Source: Fictibacillus phosphorivorans
GTDB taxonomy: Bacteria; Bacillota; Bacilli; Bacillales; Fictibacillaceae
Assembly: GCF_023715845.1 (NCBI RefSeq)
Contig: NZ_JAMBOR010000013.1
Location: forward strand, 1 to 64,000
Direction: 5' to 3'
DNA length: 64,000 nt
The position numbers were made by a program, and so were the translations under genes. The notes under the pieces were generated by a model. That model had not been told where the DNA came from and searched no databases. It saw nothing but the letters and a program-made list of their open reading frames with translations. This document shows, piece after piece, positions 31,772 to 40,445 of this stretch (position 1 is the first letter of the stretch; each line of letters opens with the position of its first letter).

Positions 31772-32857
31772 ATGATGGATTCGGGGTCAAAGAGGATGAA
31801 AGCATTCTTAAGTGTTGCATTGTTATTATGTGTTGGTTTAGCTGTGTCCGTTTGGATCGGATTCCATTCGAGGTTCTCAGAGGGCACGCTCCCATTTGAT
31901 GACGACCAAAAAGGGATCAAAGACCAAGTTGTGATCAAGTTCAGTCATGTCGTTGCTGAGAACACACCGAAAGGACTGGCTGCACAGCGATTCGCAAAAC
32001 TTGTTAATGAGAAATCAGAGGGGAAAATAAAAGTAGAAGTGGTTCCAAACGGCGGACTGTATTCGGATCAAGAAGAACTCGAAGCATTAAAACGCGGAGA
32101 TATTCAGATGATTGCTCCTGCCACAACCAAATTGAGTACCTTCTCTCCCAAGTTTCAGGTACTCGATCTTCCCTATGCCATGCCGACACGTGAAAGTATG
32201 ATCGAAGTCTTAAACGGTGATATCGGTAAAACGCTTCTTCAATCTCTTACAAACAGCAACATGAAGGGTTTGACGTTCTGGACAAACGGCTTTAAGCAGA
32301 TCACAACGAACGATGGGCCTCTCAAATCACCGTCCGATCTAAAAGGACAAACTTTTCGCATCATGCCCAGCCCTCTCTTAGAAAAACAGTTTCAGCTTCT
32401 AAACGCCAAAGCGGTCGGACTAGATTTTAATGAGACTTATCGATTGCTAGAATCAGGTGAACTGAACGGTGAAGAAAACACGATCTCCAACATTTATTCA
32501 AAAAAGTTCTTTGATGTTCAAAGTCATTTGACGGTGAGCGACCATGGATTTTTGGGCTATGCGGTAATCATGAACGAAGATTTTTGGAACGGGCTATCAA
32601 AGAGTCAGCAACAGATTCTCAAAGAGTCGCTACAAGAAACAACAACGTGGAACCAAACGTACTCTTTTGAGATGAATGATGAGCAGCTCCGTTTGATAGA
32701 AAAGCAGTCAGAAATCGAAATCTACCATCTGACAAAAGAAGAAAAACGAAAATGGGCCGACTTTTTCGAGCCCGTTTATAAAGCATTTGATGAAGAGATT
32801 GGTACGGAGTTGATCGAACAGATAAAGAAAGTACGTGCAAACCATTCTGAACTCTAA
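31772..32857 (+). CDS. dctB: DctB, C4-dicarboxylate-binding TRAP-type protein
   Basis: A 361-aa solute-binding protein of the DctP/TRAP substrate-binding family with an N-terminal membrane anchor/signal (KAFLSVALLLCVGLAVSVWIG). The family core is KFSHVVAENTPKGLAAQRFAKLV, then LDLPYAMP and the helix-forming TNGFKQITTNDGPLKSPSDLKG region. No TRAP membrane subunits are present; in B. subtilis DctB works as a co-sensor that helps DctS and DctP. The ATG at 31772 has no ribosome binding site; an ATG at 31796 follows AAAGAGG directly. The true start is uncertain by eight residues. Confidence 0.9.
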   Translation: MMDSGSKRMKAFLSVALLLCVGLAVSVWIGFHSRFSEGTLPFDDDQKGIKDQVVIKFSHVVAENTPKGLAAQRFAKLVNEKSEGKIKVEVVPNGGLYSDQEELEALKRGDIQMIAPATTKLSTFSPKFQVLDLPYAMPTRESMIEVLNGDIGKTLLQSLTNSNMKGLTFWTNGFKQITTNDGPLKSPSDLKGQTFRIMPSPLLEKQFQLLNAKAVGLDFNETYRLLESGELNGEENTISNIYSKKFFDVQSHLTVSDHGFLGYAVIMNEDFWNGLSKSQQQILKESLQETTTWNQTYSFEMNDEQLRLIEKQSEIEIYHLTKEEKRKWADFFEPVYKAFDEEIGTELIEQIKKVRANHSEL

Positions 32858-32869
32858 ATCTATAACAAT

Positions 32870-32908
32870 AGGCGCTGATTCTAAAATAGAATTTCAGCGC
32901 CTTTTTTG
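32870..32908 (+). terminator. Terminator of dctB
   Basis: An almost fully paired hairpin, GGCGCTGATTCTA and its complement with one bulge, followed by TTTTTTG on the plus strand. Confidence 0.9.
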
Positions 32909-32920
32909 TATATCTAACAC

Positions 32921-33565
32921 CTATTCGTCTTTCACTTTCACCCCGAACACTTCGATCAAGTTGACTGCCTGAAGGGGTGAGATAATGGCACCCCTGAGAT
33001 CTTTCTCTTTTACATGAATAAATGAAAATTGGCATCTGCTTAAATCTATCTCTTTTAACGAGGTGTCTGAAAACTGAGCTTCTTCGATATTTGAAGTTCC
33101 AAATTGCACGTTGTCCAGCTTTGCCCCGATGAAATTGGCTTCCTTCAACAAGCAATTATCGAACCGAACATCTCGAAGGTCCGTGAGACTGAGTAAGGAA
33201 TATGGAACTGGACAATCCATAAATTGAACATCCCGCAGAACCGTCTCATCAAAATCGGCACCAACCAGCTTACATTCAATAAACTCCACACGGTTAAACC
33301 GGGCTCCACTTAATTTCACGTTCGACAGATCACATTTTTCAAAAACAACATCATTCCATTCCGAAAAAGGCAGCTTAGAGTCAGCTAAGCTGACACCTTT
33401 TATAAGCATTTCATTAAACCGAATATATTTTGCATCAAGGGTTCCCGAAAGTGATTCAATCTTTCCCATTTCAAACGAATCACTATTCCCTAAACTGCTG
33501 ATTTCTATGGTTTCCAAGTTTTCAGGAAGATCCGGTCTGTTGATCGGTCTATTTTTCTTTTTCAA
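32921..33565 (-). CDS. Pentapeptide-repeat protein
   Basis: A 214-aa protein largely made of A(D/N)LxX-type pentapeptide repeats, clear between about residues 75 and 180 (FEKCDLSNVKLSGARFNRVEFIECKLVGADF). The fold is a right-handed quadrilateral beta helix. Length is close to that of Qnr-type DNA-gyrase-protecting proteins, but the repeat is irregular and I cannot assign that function. The C-terminal ISPLQAVNLIEVFGVKV motif is common in Bacillus pentapeptide proteins. Start is a TTG with AGGAGAAGG. Single gene, convergent to dctB. Confidence 0.82.
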   Translation of the reverse strand: MKKKNRPINRPDLPENLETIEISSLGNSDSFEMGKIESLSGTLDAKYIRFNEMLIKGVSLADSKLPFSEWNDVVFEKCDLSNVKLSGARFNRVEFIECKLVGADFDETVLRDVQFMDCPVPYSLLSLTDLRDVRFDNCLLKEANFIGAKLDNVQFGTSNIEEAQFSDTSLKEIDLSRCQFSFIHVKEKDLRGAIISPLQAVNLIEVFGVKVKDE

Positions 33566-33848
33566 TGCCTTCTCCTCATTTCACTGTTTTCTCTTTTTGA
33601 CTGTTTCGATATAACTACCATATCCCCTCTCAACGCACTTCCCTCCCTTTTATATTAAAAAAGGTCCATTTCTGTCAGTTCTCTTTCAAACTCTAGGAAT
33701 ATGTAACTGCTTTTTATTTAAAAATAGTTCGTTCCTTAGTAACTAGGTTGAGATTTTACAAGTCTGTAAAATGAAGGTGAAGACATCATGGCCAGATAAA
33801 AGCTGTTAAAAAAGCTTTCGAACGAAAATAAAAAAGGAGGCGTTGATG

Positions 33849-35054
33849 ATGAAAAGAAGGTATGGAAACAAGAAGTTTCTTTCTATTATTTCGGTAGTCA
33901 TTGCTTTAGTGGTCAGTACTCTCGCATTCATCCCCACGCTCCAGGCAACCGGTGATGGCTCCTGGACAAGTCCGTACTCTGTGTCTCAAGCATTATCCAA
34001 CCAAAATAACAGCAGTAAAACGGTGCAAGGGTATGTTGTCGGACAGCCTACTGCGACCAATACGGTTGTGACGAGTAACTACCCGAACGATTACGCACTC
34101 GCTCTTGCTGATAGTGCTACAGAAACAAACACAGCCAACATGTTATACGTTCAAATCCCTTCTTCGTTTCGTTCAGAATTCGGCTTAAAATCAAATCCAA
34201 CTTTAAAAGGACAAGCGATTAAAGTTACCGGAACGATGACGGCATATTTTTCTCATCCCGGTTTAAAAGATGCAACGGCTATGCAAAAAACATCAGGCTC
34301 TGACCCTGGCGATCCAGGAGATCCAGGAGATCCAGGAGATCCAGGAGATCCGACTGATCCGCCCGCTTATGACGACTCTTATTATGATTCTGCTAGAGGA
34401 AAAACGGGTTCTGCCCTAAAAACAGCTTTGCATAATATCATCGACGATCACACAGAACTTTCTTATTCTCAAGTTTGGGAAGCGTTAAAAGTAACGGATG
34501 AAGATCCAAACAACCGCAATAACGTTATTTTACTATATACCGGCCGATCTCAAAGTAAAACATCGAACGGAAGCAATGTGGACGACTGGAACCGCGAACA
34601 TGTTTGGGCGAAATCGCATGGTGATTTTGGTACGACGATGGGGCCCGGGACTGACATCCACCACCTTCGTCCGACAGATGTTACGGTAAACAGTACAAGA
34701 AACAACCTTGATTTTGACAATGGCGGCAAAGAGCACTCTGAAGCACGTGGAAACTATTATGACAGTGATTCGTGGGAACCGCGAGATGCCGTAAAAGGCG
34801 ATGTAGCACGCATGCTGTTCTACATGGCTGTCCGTTATGAAGGAGACAGCGGCGAACCTCAGCTGGAACTTAACGACAATGTTAATAACGGAAAGGCTCC
34901 CTACCATGGCAGAATGTCTGTACTGAAACAGTGGCATCAACAAGATCCCGTGGATGATCGGGAACGCAACCGCAATGACATTATCTACAACAATTATCAG
35001 CACAACCGAAACCCTTTCATCGACCATCCGGAGTGGGTTGAGGAAATTTGGTAA
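33849..35054 (+). CDS. Secreted endonuclease I family nuclease
   Basis: An approximately 401-aa extracellular enzyme: signal peptide (to about residue 34, LQATG), an OB-fold-like DUF6359 domain (about 40-150), a flexible DPG-repeat linker (about 152-170) and an EndoI nuclease domain (about 175-401). The active site is in WNREHVWAKSHGDFG and GTDIHHLRPTDVTVNSTRNNLDFDNG (beta-beta-alpha-metal type). Relatives such as B. subtilis YurI (Bsn) degrade RNA or DNA outside the cell. TTG 33843 and ATG 33846 are alternatives; ATG 33849 is best spaced from AAGGAGG. The OB-domain suggests nucleic-acid binding. Confidence 0.9.
   Translation: MKRRYGNKKFLSIISVVIALVVSTLAFIPTLQATGDGSWTSPYSVSQALSNQNNSSKTVQGYVVGQPTATNTVVTSNYPNDYALALADSATETNTANMLYVQIPSSFRSEFGLKSNPTLKGQAIKVTGTMTAYFSHPGLKDATAMQKTSGSDPGDPGDPGDPGDPGDPTDPPAYDDSYYDSARGKTGSALKTALHNIIDDHTELSYSQVWEALKVTDEDPNNRNNVILLYTGRSQSKTSNGSNVDDWNREHVWAKSHGDFGTTMGPGTDIHHLRPTDVTVNSTRNNLDFDNGGKEHSEARGNYYDSDSWEPRDAVKGDVARMLFYMAVRYEGDSGEPQLELNDNVNNGKAPYHGRMSVLKQWHQQDPVDDRERNRNDIIYNNYQHNRNPFIDHPEWVEEIW
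34302..34355 (+). repeat. In-frame 9-bp tandem repeat (DPG linker)
   Basis: Four perfect GATCCAGGA units (34311-34346) flanked by one degenerate copy on each side encode Asp-Pro-Gly repeats between the two domains of the nuclease. Slippage would change only linker length, because the unit is three codons. Confidence 0.9.
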
Positions 35055-35062
35055 ACCATAAG

Positions 35063-35099
35063 AAAAACGCTTGGGCTATCATGTCCAAGCGTTTTTTAT
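35063..35099 (+). terminator. Terminator of the EndoI nuclease gene
   Basis: Stem AAACGCTTGG/CCAAGCGTTT with a 9-nt loop and a T-run on the plus strand. Confidence 0.9.
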
Positions 35100-35109
35100 T
35101 GTATTTTGA

Positions 35110-35679
35110 TTAAACAGTTAAAGCCCCACGGAATCCTCTTGCTGCATAATAAGAATCTGCGCCATTGTGGTAGACAAAGACATGGCCATAACGATAATCA
35201 CAGAAAAGAGCACCGCCTAGTTTTCTAATATCTGAAGGGGTTTGCACCCAAGTGGATGTTTTTTTATCAAAGGTTCCAAGCTCCTGTAAGGCTCGATACT
35301 GTTCTTCTGTTAAAAGTTCAATGCCCATTTCAGCTGCAACATCCATCGCACTGTTCTCTGGTTTATGCTTTTTTCTTGCATCGAGTGCTGCACGGTCGTA
35401 ACAAAGACTTCTACGGCCTTTCGGGCTCTCGGGTGCACAGTCATAAAAAATATATTCATCCTTCGATTCATCATACCCCACCACATCGGGTTCGCCTTCT
35501 GTTCTTTCCATTTCATTGAGCGACCACAATTTTTCAGGATTAGCTTCTAGCTTTTCTTGGACTTTGTCCCACTCAAGTCCTTCATGACGCTCCCTATTTT
35601 TATCAAAACGAGTTTTCAATGTTTGTAAAAGTTCTTCTCGTTGTTCAATTGACAATTCCTTTTTTGTTTTGGTTGGCAT
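35110..35679 (-). CDS. DUF4256 domain protein
   Basis: A 189-aa soluble protein of the DUF4256 family, whole-length match by pattern: LWSLNEMERTEGEPDVVGYD, YIFYDCAPESPKGRRSLCYDRAALDARKK, MGIELLTEEQYRALQELGTFD, and the C-terminal LGGALFCDYRYGHVFVYHNGADSYYAARGFRG. Function unknown; the protein is widespread in Bacteroidetes and Firmicutes. Ribosome binding site TTGGAGGAGG. Single gene, convergent with the nuclease. Confidence 0.88.
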   Translation of the reverse strand: MPTKTKKELSIEQREELLQTLKTRFDKNRERHEGLEWDKVQEKLEANPEKLWSLNEMERTEGEPDVVGYDESKDEYIFYDCAPESPKGRRSLCYDRAALDARKKHKPENSAMDVAAEMGIELLTEEQYRALQELGTFDKKTSTWVQTPSDIRKLGGALFCDYRYGHVFVYHNGADSYYAARGFRGALTV

Positions 35680-35779
35680 ATTCGTTCCTCCTCCAAATTC
35701 AGCTCATAATTTATTATAAGTAAATACAAAATGATAATCTAACAGATATTCAAACAATTATTTAATAGAATCGAACACA

Positions 35780-36730
35780 TTACATAAACCACTCAAAATA
35801 GACGAGACATATCCCGCACGCCGCCCAGGAGACCATTGAGAAAACAGTGACGATCATGTTTTCTGACCAGCCGTACTTTATTCCGTAATGATAATGAATG
35901 GGTGTGAATTGAAACAGTTTCTTTTTGGTTCGTTTGAAATAAGCTACCTGGATGATGACCGAAAGCTGTTCGGCAAGATAGATGATAAACAGGATAGGAA
36001 TCAAGATTTCAACATTTTCAATGATTGCGAGAAAAGACAGCGTACCACCGATCGCTAAAGAGCCGGTATCCCCCATGAACGCTTTTGCGGGATATAAGTT
36101 ATAGATTAGGAAACCTAGAATAGTAGCGATCATCACTAAACAAAATACTTTCACTTCTGTGTTATCCGTGATTACAAAGAAAAAGAAGTACGTAGGGATC
36201 GCTACCATGCCCAATAGCCCGTCCATCCCGTCTGTAAAATTTATCGCATTTGCGGTACCAACGATAAAAAGTGTGATGATCACGAGATAAGGAATGTATG
36301 GCAATACAATGTGGAAGGACTCCGTTACTCTGATGCTCGTATCGATGTTAAACAGATCGATTCCTGTGTATAAGAGCAAAATCGTAAATCCAAATTGAAA
36401 GATGAGCTTTGTTCTCCCCGACACCCCGCCAGGATCTTGCTTTGATGCCTTCCAAAAATCATCGAGAAAACCGATAAAGCTAAACAATATAAATGTACCC
36501 ACCAAAAAGAGCATAACAGGACTTGTGTAATAAGATAAAGCCACTATGATTCCAACGAAGAACACACTCCCCGCCATGAGCGGTGTCCCCTTCTTTTCTT
36601 GATGATCAGCGGGAAGTTCCACTCTGATCGGCTGTGTGAGCTTTAATTTCTTCAGCGTAAAAATCAATATAGGTGCTATAAGAACCGTTAGTAAAAACGT
36701 AATGAATGCAGGGGTAAGCTGTAAAAGCAC
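35780..36730 (-). CDS. MraY-like glycosyltransferase paralogue
   Basis: A 316-aa polytopic (about 10 helices) polyprenyl-phosphate sugar-phosphate transferase. Compared with true MraY, the DD motif (GFLDDFWK, D90-D91), NAINFTDGMDGL (about 161-172) and KAFMGDTGSLAIGG (about 215-228) are kept. The early GTPTMGG is GTPLMAG, and the PIHHHFE motif is PIHYHYGIK, so substrate recognition probably differs. It lies outside any division/cell-wall cluster and is probably not the essential MraY. It could transfer a sugar phosphate to undecaprenyl phosphate for a secondary wall polymer. GTG start at 36730 with AAAGGAG. Confidence 0.85.
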   Translation of the reverse strand: MLLQLTPAFITFLLTVLIAPILIFTLKKLKLTQPIRVELPADHQEKKGTPLMAGSVFFVGIIVALSYYTSPVMLFLVGTFILFSFIGFLDDFWKASKQDPGGVSGRTKLIFQFGFTILLLYTGIDLFNIDTSIRVTESFHIVLPYIPYLVIITLFIVGTANAINFTDGMDGLLGMVAIPTYFFFFVITDNTEVKVFCLVMIATILGFLIYNLYPAKAFMGDTGSLAIGGTLSFLAIIENVEILIPILFIIYLAEQLSVIIQVAYFKRTKKKLFQFTPIHYHYGIKYGWSENMIVTVFSMVSWAACGICLVYFEWFM

Positions 36731-36814
36731 GATAATCTCCTTTCAAGTTCGCCATTTATATAGAATTCGATAAAAGGGAAAATGTTCCTTCAAATTTCAT
36801 AGAGGTCTAAGGTT

Positions 36815-36864
36815 GTCAGAATTGTTTGGGGTCTGTCCCGGGACAGACCCCAAACAATTCTGAC
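36815..36864. repeat. Perfect 50-bp palindrome (REP-like element 2)
   Basis: A perfect loopless inverted repeat centred on CCCGGG, with the arm ATTGTTTGGGGTCTGTCCCG. It differs from the palindrome at 28938 by one symmetric base change (TTTGGGG instead of TCTGGGG) and is longer at its ends. It lies in the divergent gap between the MraY paralogue and the serine hydrolase. Confidence 0.92.
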
Positions 36865-36969
36865 CATTCAATAGGACCTTGTGCTATGGGTCTTCAGAGT
36901 GATGGACAGCTTCTTACCAGATTGATACTTTTAAAGTGTAAGAATTTTCAGAAATAAGGAGATGTACAT

Positions 36970-38631
36970 ATGAGAGGAAAACGCGTCTTAGTTTGTACCA
37001 TGCTGAGCACAGCCATGCTTCTATCCAGTATGACCCCAGCCATTCTTGCAGAAGATTCTACCGTCAACCATCACATTAAACCAGGGTCTTGGAACAAACC
37101 CGTTCAATCTTCCGCTGTCCTTCACCCGGGAACTCCTGAAAGTGCCGGACTCAAGAGAGAGCCGCTTCGGAAGATCGATTCTTTTATTAAGAGTGAAATG
37201 GAAAAACGAACGATGCCTGGTGCTGTTGTTCTTGTTGCACGCAGCGGTAGCATCGCGAAGCATGATGCATACGGGTACTCCGCTCGCTATACGGACGACC
37301 AGTTTACCGAAATGGACAACCCTGTAAAGATGAAAAAGGATACGATCTTTGACATTGCTTCTATCTCTAAGCTTTTCACGACGACCGCCGCCATGCAGCT
37401 TTATGAACAAGGAAAGTTCAATCTGGATGATCCTGTCGGCATGTACATTCCAGAATTTAATGAAAACGGAAAAGAATCCGTAACGATCAGACAGATCATG
37501 ACTCATACCTCTGGCTTTGTGGCATGGATTCCGCTTTATAACATGGGAACGAACCGTGAAGAAAGGCTGCAGATCGCTTTAAAATACCCATTAAATAATG
37601 AGCCTGGTACTACATATACATATAGTGATCTAAATTTAATCACACTTGGAGTTTTAGTAGAAAGGCTGTCTGGTCAAAGACTTGATGAGTTTGTAAAAGA
37701 GAACATCACAGAGCCTCTTGGAATGAAAGATACGATGTACAACCCTCCCGCTTCTCTTCGTGACCGTGTGGCAGCAACCGAATATCAGCCGAACATCGGC
37801 CGCGGCATGGTGTGGGGCAGTGTGCATGACGAAAACGCATGGAGCCTTGATGGTGTAGCTGGCCATGCAGGTGTCTTCTCAACGGCTAAAGATCTCGCCG
37901 TTTTTGGCCATATGATTTTACAAAAAGGAACGTATGGGTCGACTAAGATCCTCGAACCGGAAACTGTCCGATTATTAACCGAAAACCAGCTCCCTCAGTT
38001 TCCTGACGACTCACACGGACTTGGCTGGGAATTGAATCAAGGATGGTATATGGATTCGTTATCAAATGAAGAAACGCTCGGTCATACCGGATATACAGGA
38101 ACATCAATAGTTGTATCTCCAAAAAATCAGACTATCGTGTTAACGCTGACCAATCGGGTCCATCCATCACGGGATACGGTTTCAATGAACCCAATTAGAC
38201 GTGAAGTGGCTCAACTTGCTGGTGATTCGATATCCGTTCCGATGGGGCATAAAGATAAAGCTTGGTTTTCAGGCTATGGGGATAATCTTGCAAAAAGCTT
38301 AACGTTTAAAGTAAAAGAGGATCAGAAGAAACTTCACTTCCAAAATTGGTTCAGCATCGAAACCGACAGTGACAAAGGAATCGTTCAAGTATCTGAAGAC
38401 GGTGAAACGTGGACAAACCTTTCTGACGTTTATACAGGCAAGGATGAAAAATGGACAAACGAAAAGATAGAACTTCCAGATGAGACACAATTCGTCCGCT
38501 TCCTCTATGAGACGGATGTTTCCGTAAATGGCAGGGGCTGGTATGTTGATGATGTGTTCACCACAGATTCAACAGGAAATAAAGAGAAAGTAAAAATGAG
38601 TGAAAGCCAGTGGGAACAGCGCAGCTGGTAG
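36970..38631 (+). CDS. Secreted beta-lactamase-family serine hydrolase with C-terminal beta-sandwich
   Basis: A 553-aa exported protein: signal peptide (residues 1-27), a class C beta-lactamase/PBP-like domain (about 55-405) and a C-terminal sandwich-like domain (about 430-553). Catalytic motifs are S-x-x-K as ASISKLFT (about residues 136-143), Y-x-N-type YSD in TYTYSDLNLITLG (about 217-229) and HTGYTG (about 377-382). The core resembles B. subtilis YbbE (AmiE) of the muropeptide-recycling cluster, but the extra C-terminal domain is not standard. Probably an esterase, peptidase or amidase of cell-wall peptides rather than a drug-resistance enzyme. Ribosome binding site AAGGAGATG. Confidence 0.88.
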   Translation: MRGKRVLVCTMLSTAMLLSSMTPAILAEDSTVNHHIKPGSWNKPVQSSAVLHPGTPESAGLKREPLRKIDSFIKSEMEKRTMPGAVVLVARSGSIAKHDAYGYSARYTDDQFTEMDNPVKMKKDTIFDIASISKLFTTTAAMQLYEQGKFNLDDPVGMYIPEFNENGKESVTIRQIMTHTSGFVAWIPLYNMGTNREERLQIALKYPLNNEPGTTYTYSDLNLITLGVLVERLSGQRLDEFVKENITEPLGMKDTMYNPPASLRDRVAATEYQPNIGRGMVWGSVHDENAWSLDGVAGHAGVFSTAKDLAVFGHMILQKGTYGSTKILEPETVRLLTENQLPQFPDDSHGLGWELNQGWYMDSLSNEETLGHTGYTGTSIVVSPKNQTIVLTLTNRVHPSRDTVSMNPIRREVAQLAGDSISVPMGHKDKAWFSGYGDNLAKSLTFKVKEDQKKLHFQNWFSIETDSDKGIVQVSEDGETWTNLSDVYTGKDEKWTNEKIELPDETQFVRFLYETDVSVNGRGWYVDDVFTTDSTGNKEKVKMSESQWEQRSW

Positions 38632-38640
38632 AAAAACGAG

Positions 38641-38676
38641 AAGCAGTTCTGCATCTTTTTGCAGGACTGTTTTTTT
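38641..38676 (+). terminator. Terminator of the serine hydrolase gene
   Basis: Stem CAGTTCTGCA/TGCAGGACTG with one mismatch, then seven T's on the plus strand. Confidence 0.9.
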
Positions 38677-38738
38677 AAAAAAGGGTAAAAATAATCTTTA
38701 CCGAAATATATAAGTGCAAACAATAAGGAGGAAAAATC

Positions 38739-39107
38739 ATGGCCAAACCATTCATACATGAGATGCATTATTTCAGGATACCTGTTACTAATCTACAAGC
38801 GTCAATAACCTGGTACACAGAATGCCTAGGTTTTCAATTAAAGCACAGTGACGGTAAGCTTGCTGTTATCGAACTAAGTTCTGGTCCACTGCTCATATTA
38901 ATACAAGGAGATCCGGATTCTAAAGGACATTTCACCATAAACGGGAAAGCTGAATTTTCGATCGGATTTACAACGTCAGCCATCAACGAGCTGTATACCT
39001 ATTTAAAAGACCAAAATGTAAAAGTAGATGACATGCAAGAAGACAACGGCCACAGCTATTTTCATTTCTATGACCCTAGCGGAAATAAACTTCAAGTACA
39101 TAATTAA
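38739..39107 (+). CDS. VOC family protein (glyoxalase/dioxygenase superfamily)
   Basis: A 122-aa protein with two beta-alpha-beta-beta-beta modules of the vicinal oxygen chelate fold. Module 1 starts HYFRIPVTNLQASITWYTECLGFQL; module 2 ends FYDPSGNKLQVHN, the usual metal-side DPxGN motif. Candidate metal ligands are His near residue 8 and Glu/His positions at the C-terminus. The family includes glyoxalases, dioxygenases and drug-binding proteins; no specific role can be assigned. Ribosome binding site AAGGAGGAAA. Confidence 0.85.
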   Translation: MAKPFIHEMHYFRIPVTNLQASITWYTECLGFQLKHSDGKLAVIELSSGPLLILIQGDPDSKGHFTINGKAEFSIGFTTSAINELYTYLKDQNVKVDDMQEDNGHSYFHFYDPSGNKLQVHN

Positions 39108-39110
39108 ATC

Positions 39111-39146
39111 AAAAAAAAGCAGTCACGCCATAACTGGCAGACTGCT
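39111..39146 (-). terminator. Terminator of the fdhD operon
   Basis: Stem AGCAGTC/GACTGCT plus inner CCA/TGG, followed by eight T's on the minus strand; also positioned to end the convergent VOC transcript. Confidence 0.8.
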
Positions 39147-39163
39147 CTTCTCTCTTCTTATTT

Positions 39164-39958
39164 TCACTCCGTAACAATCCGATCCGGTCTCGTATACACG
39201 TTCATCGAGTCTCCACGAATAAAACCCACCGTCGTAATGCCTAGCTCTTCAGCTGACTGCAGGGCAAATTCGGTCGGTGCGGACTTGGACAGTACGATCT
39301 CGCAGCCGATCTTCGCTACCTTCAACAAAATCTCTGATGAAATCCTCCCGCTGAAAACAAGAATCTTGTCCCCTATGAAAATATCATTCTTCAGGCAATA
39401 ACCATAGATTTTGTCTAGCGCATTGTGACGCCCGATATCCATCCGGCTCAGCACGATTCCGTTCACATCACACAGTGCTGCGTTATGCACTCCGCCCGTT
39501 TCCTTAAATATGCCCGCTGAACTTTGCATCTCTTTCATCAAACGGAAGCAGTCATCAGGGGTCACTTTCACCCGAACGTCGTTCATGCTCTTAGCTGTAA
39601 GTGCATCGTTCGCAAACACGAACCCTTGTCTGCTCATTCCACAGCACGACGTTATGTATCTTTTATTCTGCAGATTCTGATAGAGCGGGTTCACCTTATC
39701 TAACGTCACATGAACAAAGTTTCCGTCCTCCTGCACCCAGATGTCCCGAATCTCTTGATAGTTTCGGATCACACCTTCTGAAGCAAGATAGCCGACAACC
39801 ATGTCCTCTATATACTCCGGGCTGCAGACCATCGTCACGAATTCTTCCCCATTGATTTTGATCGTGACGGGAAGTTCGGATACAACGGTGTCTTCAACGA
39901 AAGACGCTCCACCTTTTTTAAATTGAAGAATTTCGCGCTTCGTTACGACTGGCTTCAT
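39164..39958 (-). CDS. fdhD: FdhD, formate dehydrogenase sulfurtransferase
   Basis: A 264-aa protein of the FdhD family, which passes sulfur from cysteine desulfurase to the molybdenum cofactor and is needed for formate dehydrogenase activity. Family features: the N-terminal substrate-strand VTIKINGEEFVTMVCSPEYIEDMVVGYLASEGVI, the conserved cysteine motif TSCCGMSRQGF (about residues 121-131), TGGVHNAAL (about 157) and the GRISSEILLKVAKIGCEIVLSKSAPTEFA segment. It is downstream of a DUF2294 gene by 12 bp, and divergent from the formate dehydrogenase gene it serves. Ribosome binding site AAGGGGGG. Confidence 0.95.
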   Translation of the reverse strand: MKPVVTKREILQFKKGGASFVEDTVVSELPVTIKINGEEFVTMVCSPEYIEDMVVGYLASEGVIRNYQEIRDIWVQEDGNFVHVTLDKVNPLYQNLQNKRYITSCCGMSRQGFVFANDALTAKSMNDVRVKVTPDDCFRLMKEMQSSAGIFKETGGVHNAALCDVNGIVLSRMDIGRHNALDKIYGYCLKNDIFIGDKILVFSGRISSEILLKVAKIGCEIVLSKSAPTEFALQSAEELGITTVGFIRGDSMNVYTRPDRIVTE

Positions 39959-39970
39959 GAAAGTCCCCCC

Positions 39971-40315
39971 TTAAGCGATGGGTTTATCAAAGACAAAGAC
40001 TGAAACGGCCATGTCCTCATCTACTTTAAAATCTGAAAACAGATGAACAAACTTTGCACCTGTCACATCTTCTAACCCCTCAGGTGGTGCTGTTGCATAG
40101 ATGTCCTGGATGAGGCGGGTTCTAGCAGCATGAACCATTTCTTTTCCTTCAGCTGTTCTTGCAATAAACTTCTCCGTTGGGGTCAAGTTGCCGTACATGG
40201 TTGAGATCGCCATGTTTTCAACAAAGACTGTATGTATTTTTTCAGGACCTTTTCCTAATAAATTCTTACGCAGTTTTCGGATGATATCATTGAAGTCGTG
40301 TATTTTTTTTGACAT
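39971..40315 (-). CDS. DUF2294 (MpsC-like) protein
   Basis: A 114-aa soluble protein of DUF2294. The family core is seen in LRKNLLGKGPEKIHTVFVENMAISTMYGNLTPTEKFIA (about residues 14-51) and in RTRLIQDIYA. Related domains occur in MpsC proteins proposed to take part in bicarbonate/sodium handling, and DUF2294 genes often lie near formate dehydrogenases in Firmicutes. It is the first gene of a two-gene unit with fdhD. The frame opens at 40330, but ATG 40315 follows GGTGGTGG and gives MSKKIHDFND. The role in formate metabolism is inferred from context only. Confidence 0.82.
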   Translation of the reverse strand: MSKKIHDFNDIIRKLRKNLLGKGPEKIHTVFVENMAISTMYGNLTPTEKFIARTAEGKEMVHAARTRLIQDIYATAPPEGLEDVTGAKFVHLFSDFKVDEDMAVSVFVFDKPIA

Positions 40316-40410
40316 GTTAACCACCACCATTGTCTCACCATTTTTTACTAATCATACATGATGTACTTACTTTTCGCACGTAAAAAAATTTAGTTAGTTT
40401 GGAAGTTTCG

Positions 40411-40439
40411 TTGTTTCTTTACTATGAAACCGCTATAAT
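40411..40439 (+). promoter_or_regulatory. Promoter of the formate dehydrogenase leader
   Basis: TTGTTT, a 17-bp spacer and a perfect TATAAT place the transcription start near 40446, about 235 nt before the formate dehydrogenase ATG. Confidence 0.75.
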
Positions 40440-40445
40440 AAAGGG

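Noticed and set aside
31772-32857. DctB as part of a complete TRAP transporter
   Set aside because: No DctQ or DctM membrane subunits are nearby; the neighbours are DctS, DctR and the DAACS carrier DctP, so a co-sensor role is more likely.
32619-33155. 178-aa minus-strand ORF across the dctB end and pentapeptide gene
   Set aside because: It crosses a strong terminator and overlaps two supported genes in other frames.
37021-37506. 161-aa minus-strand ORF inside the serine hydrolase gene
   Set aside because: Shadow frame of a long, motif-bearing gene; no ribosome binding site.
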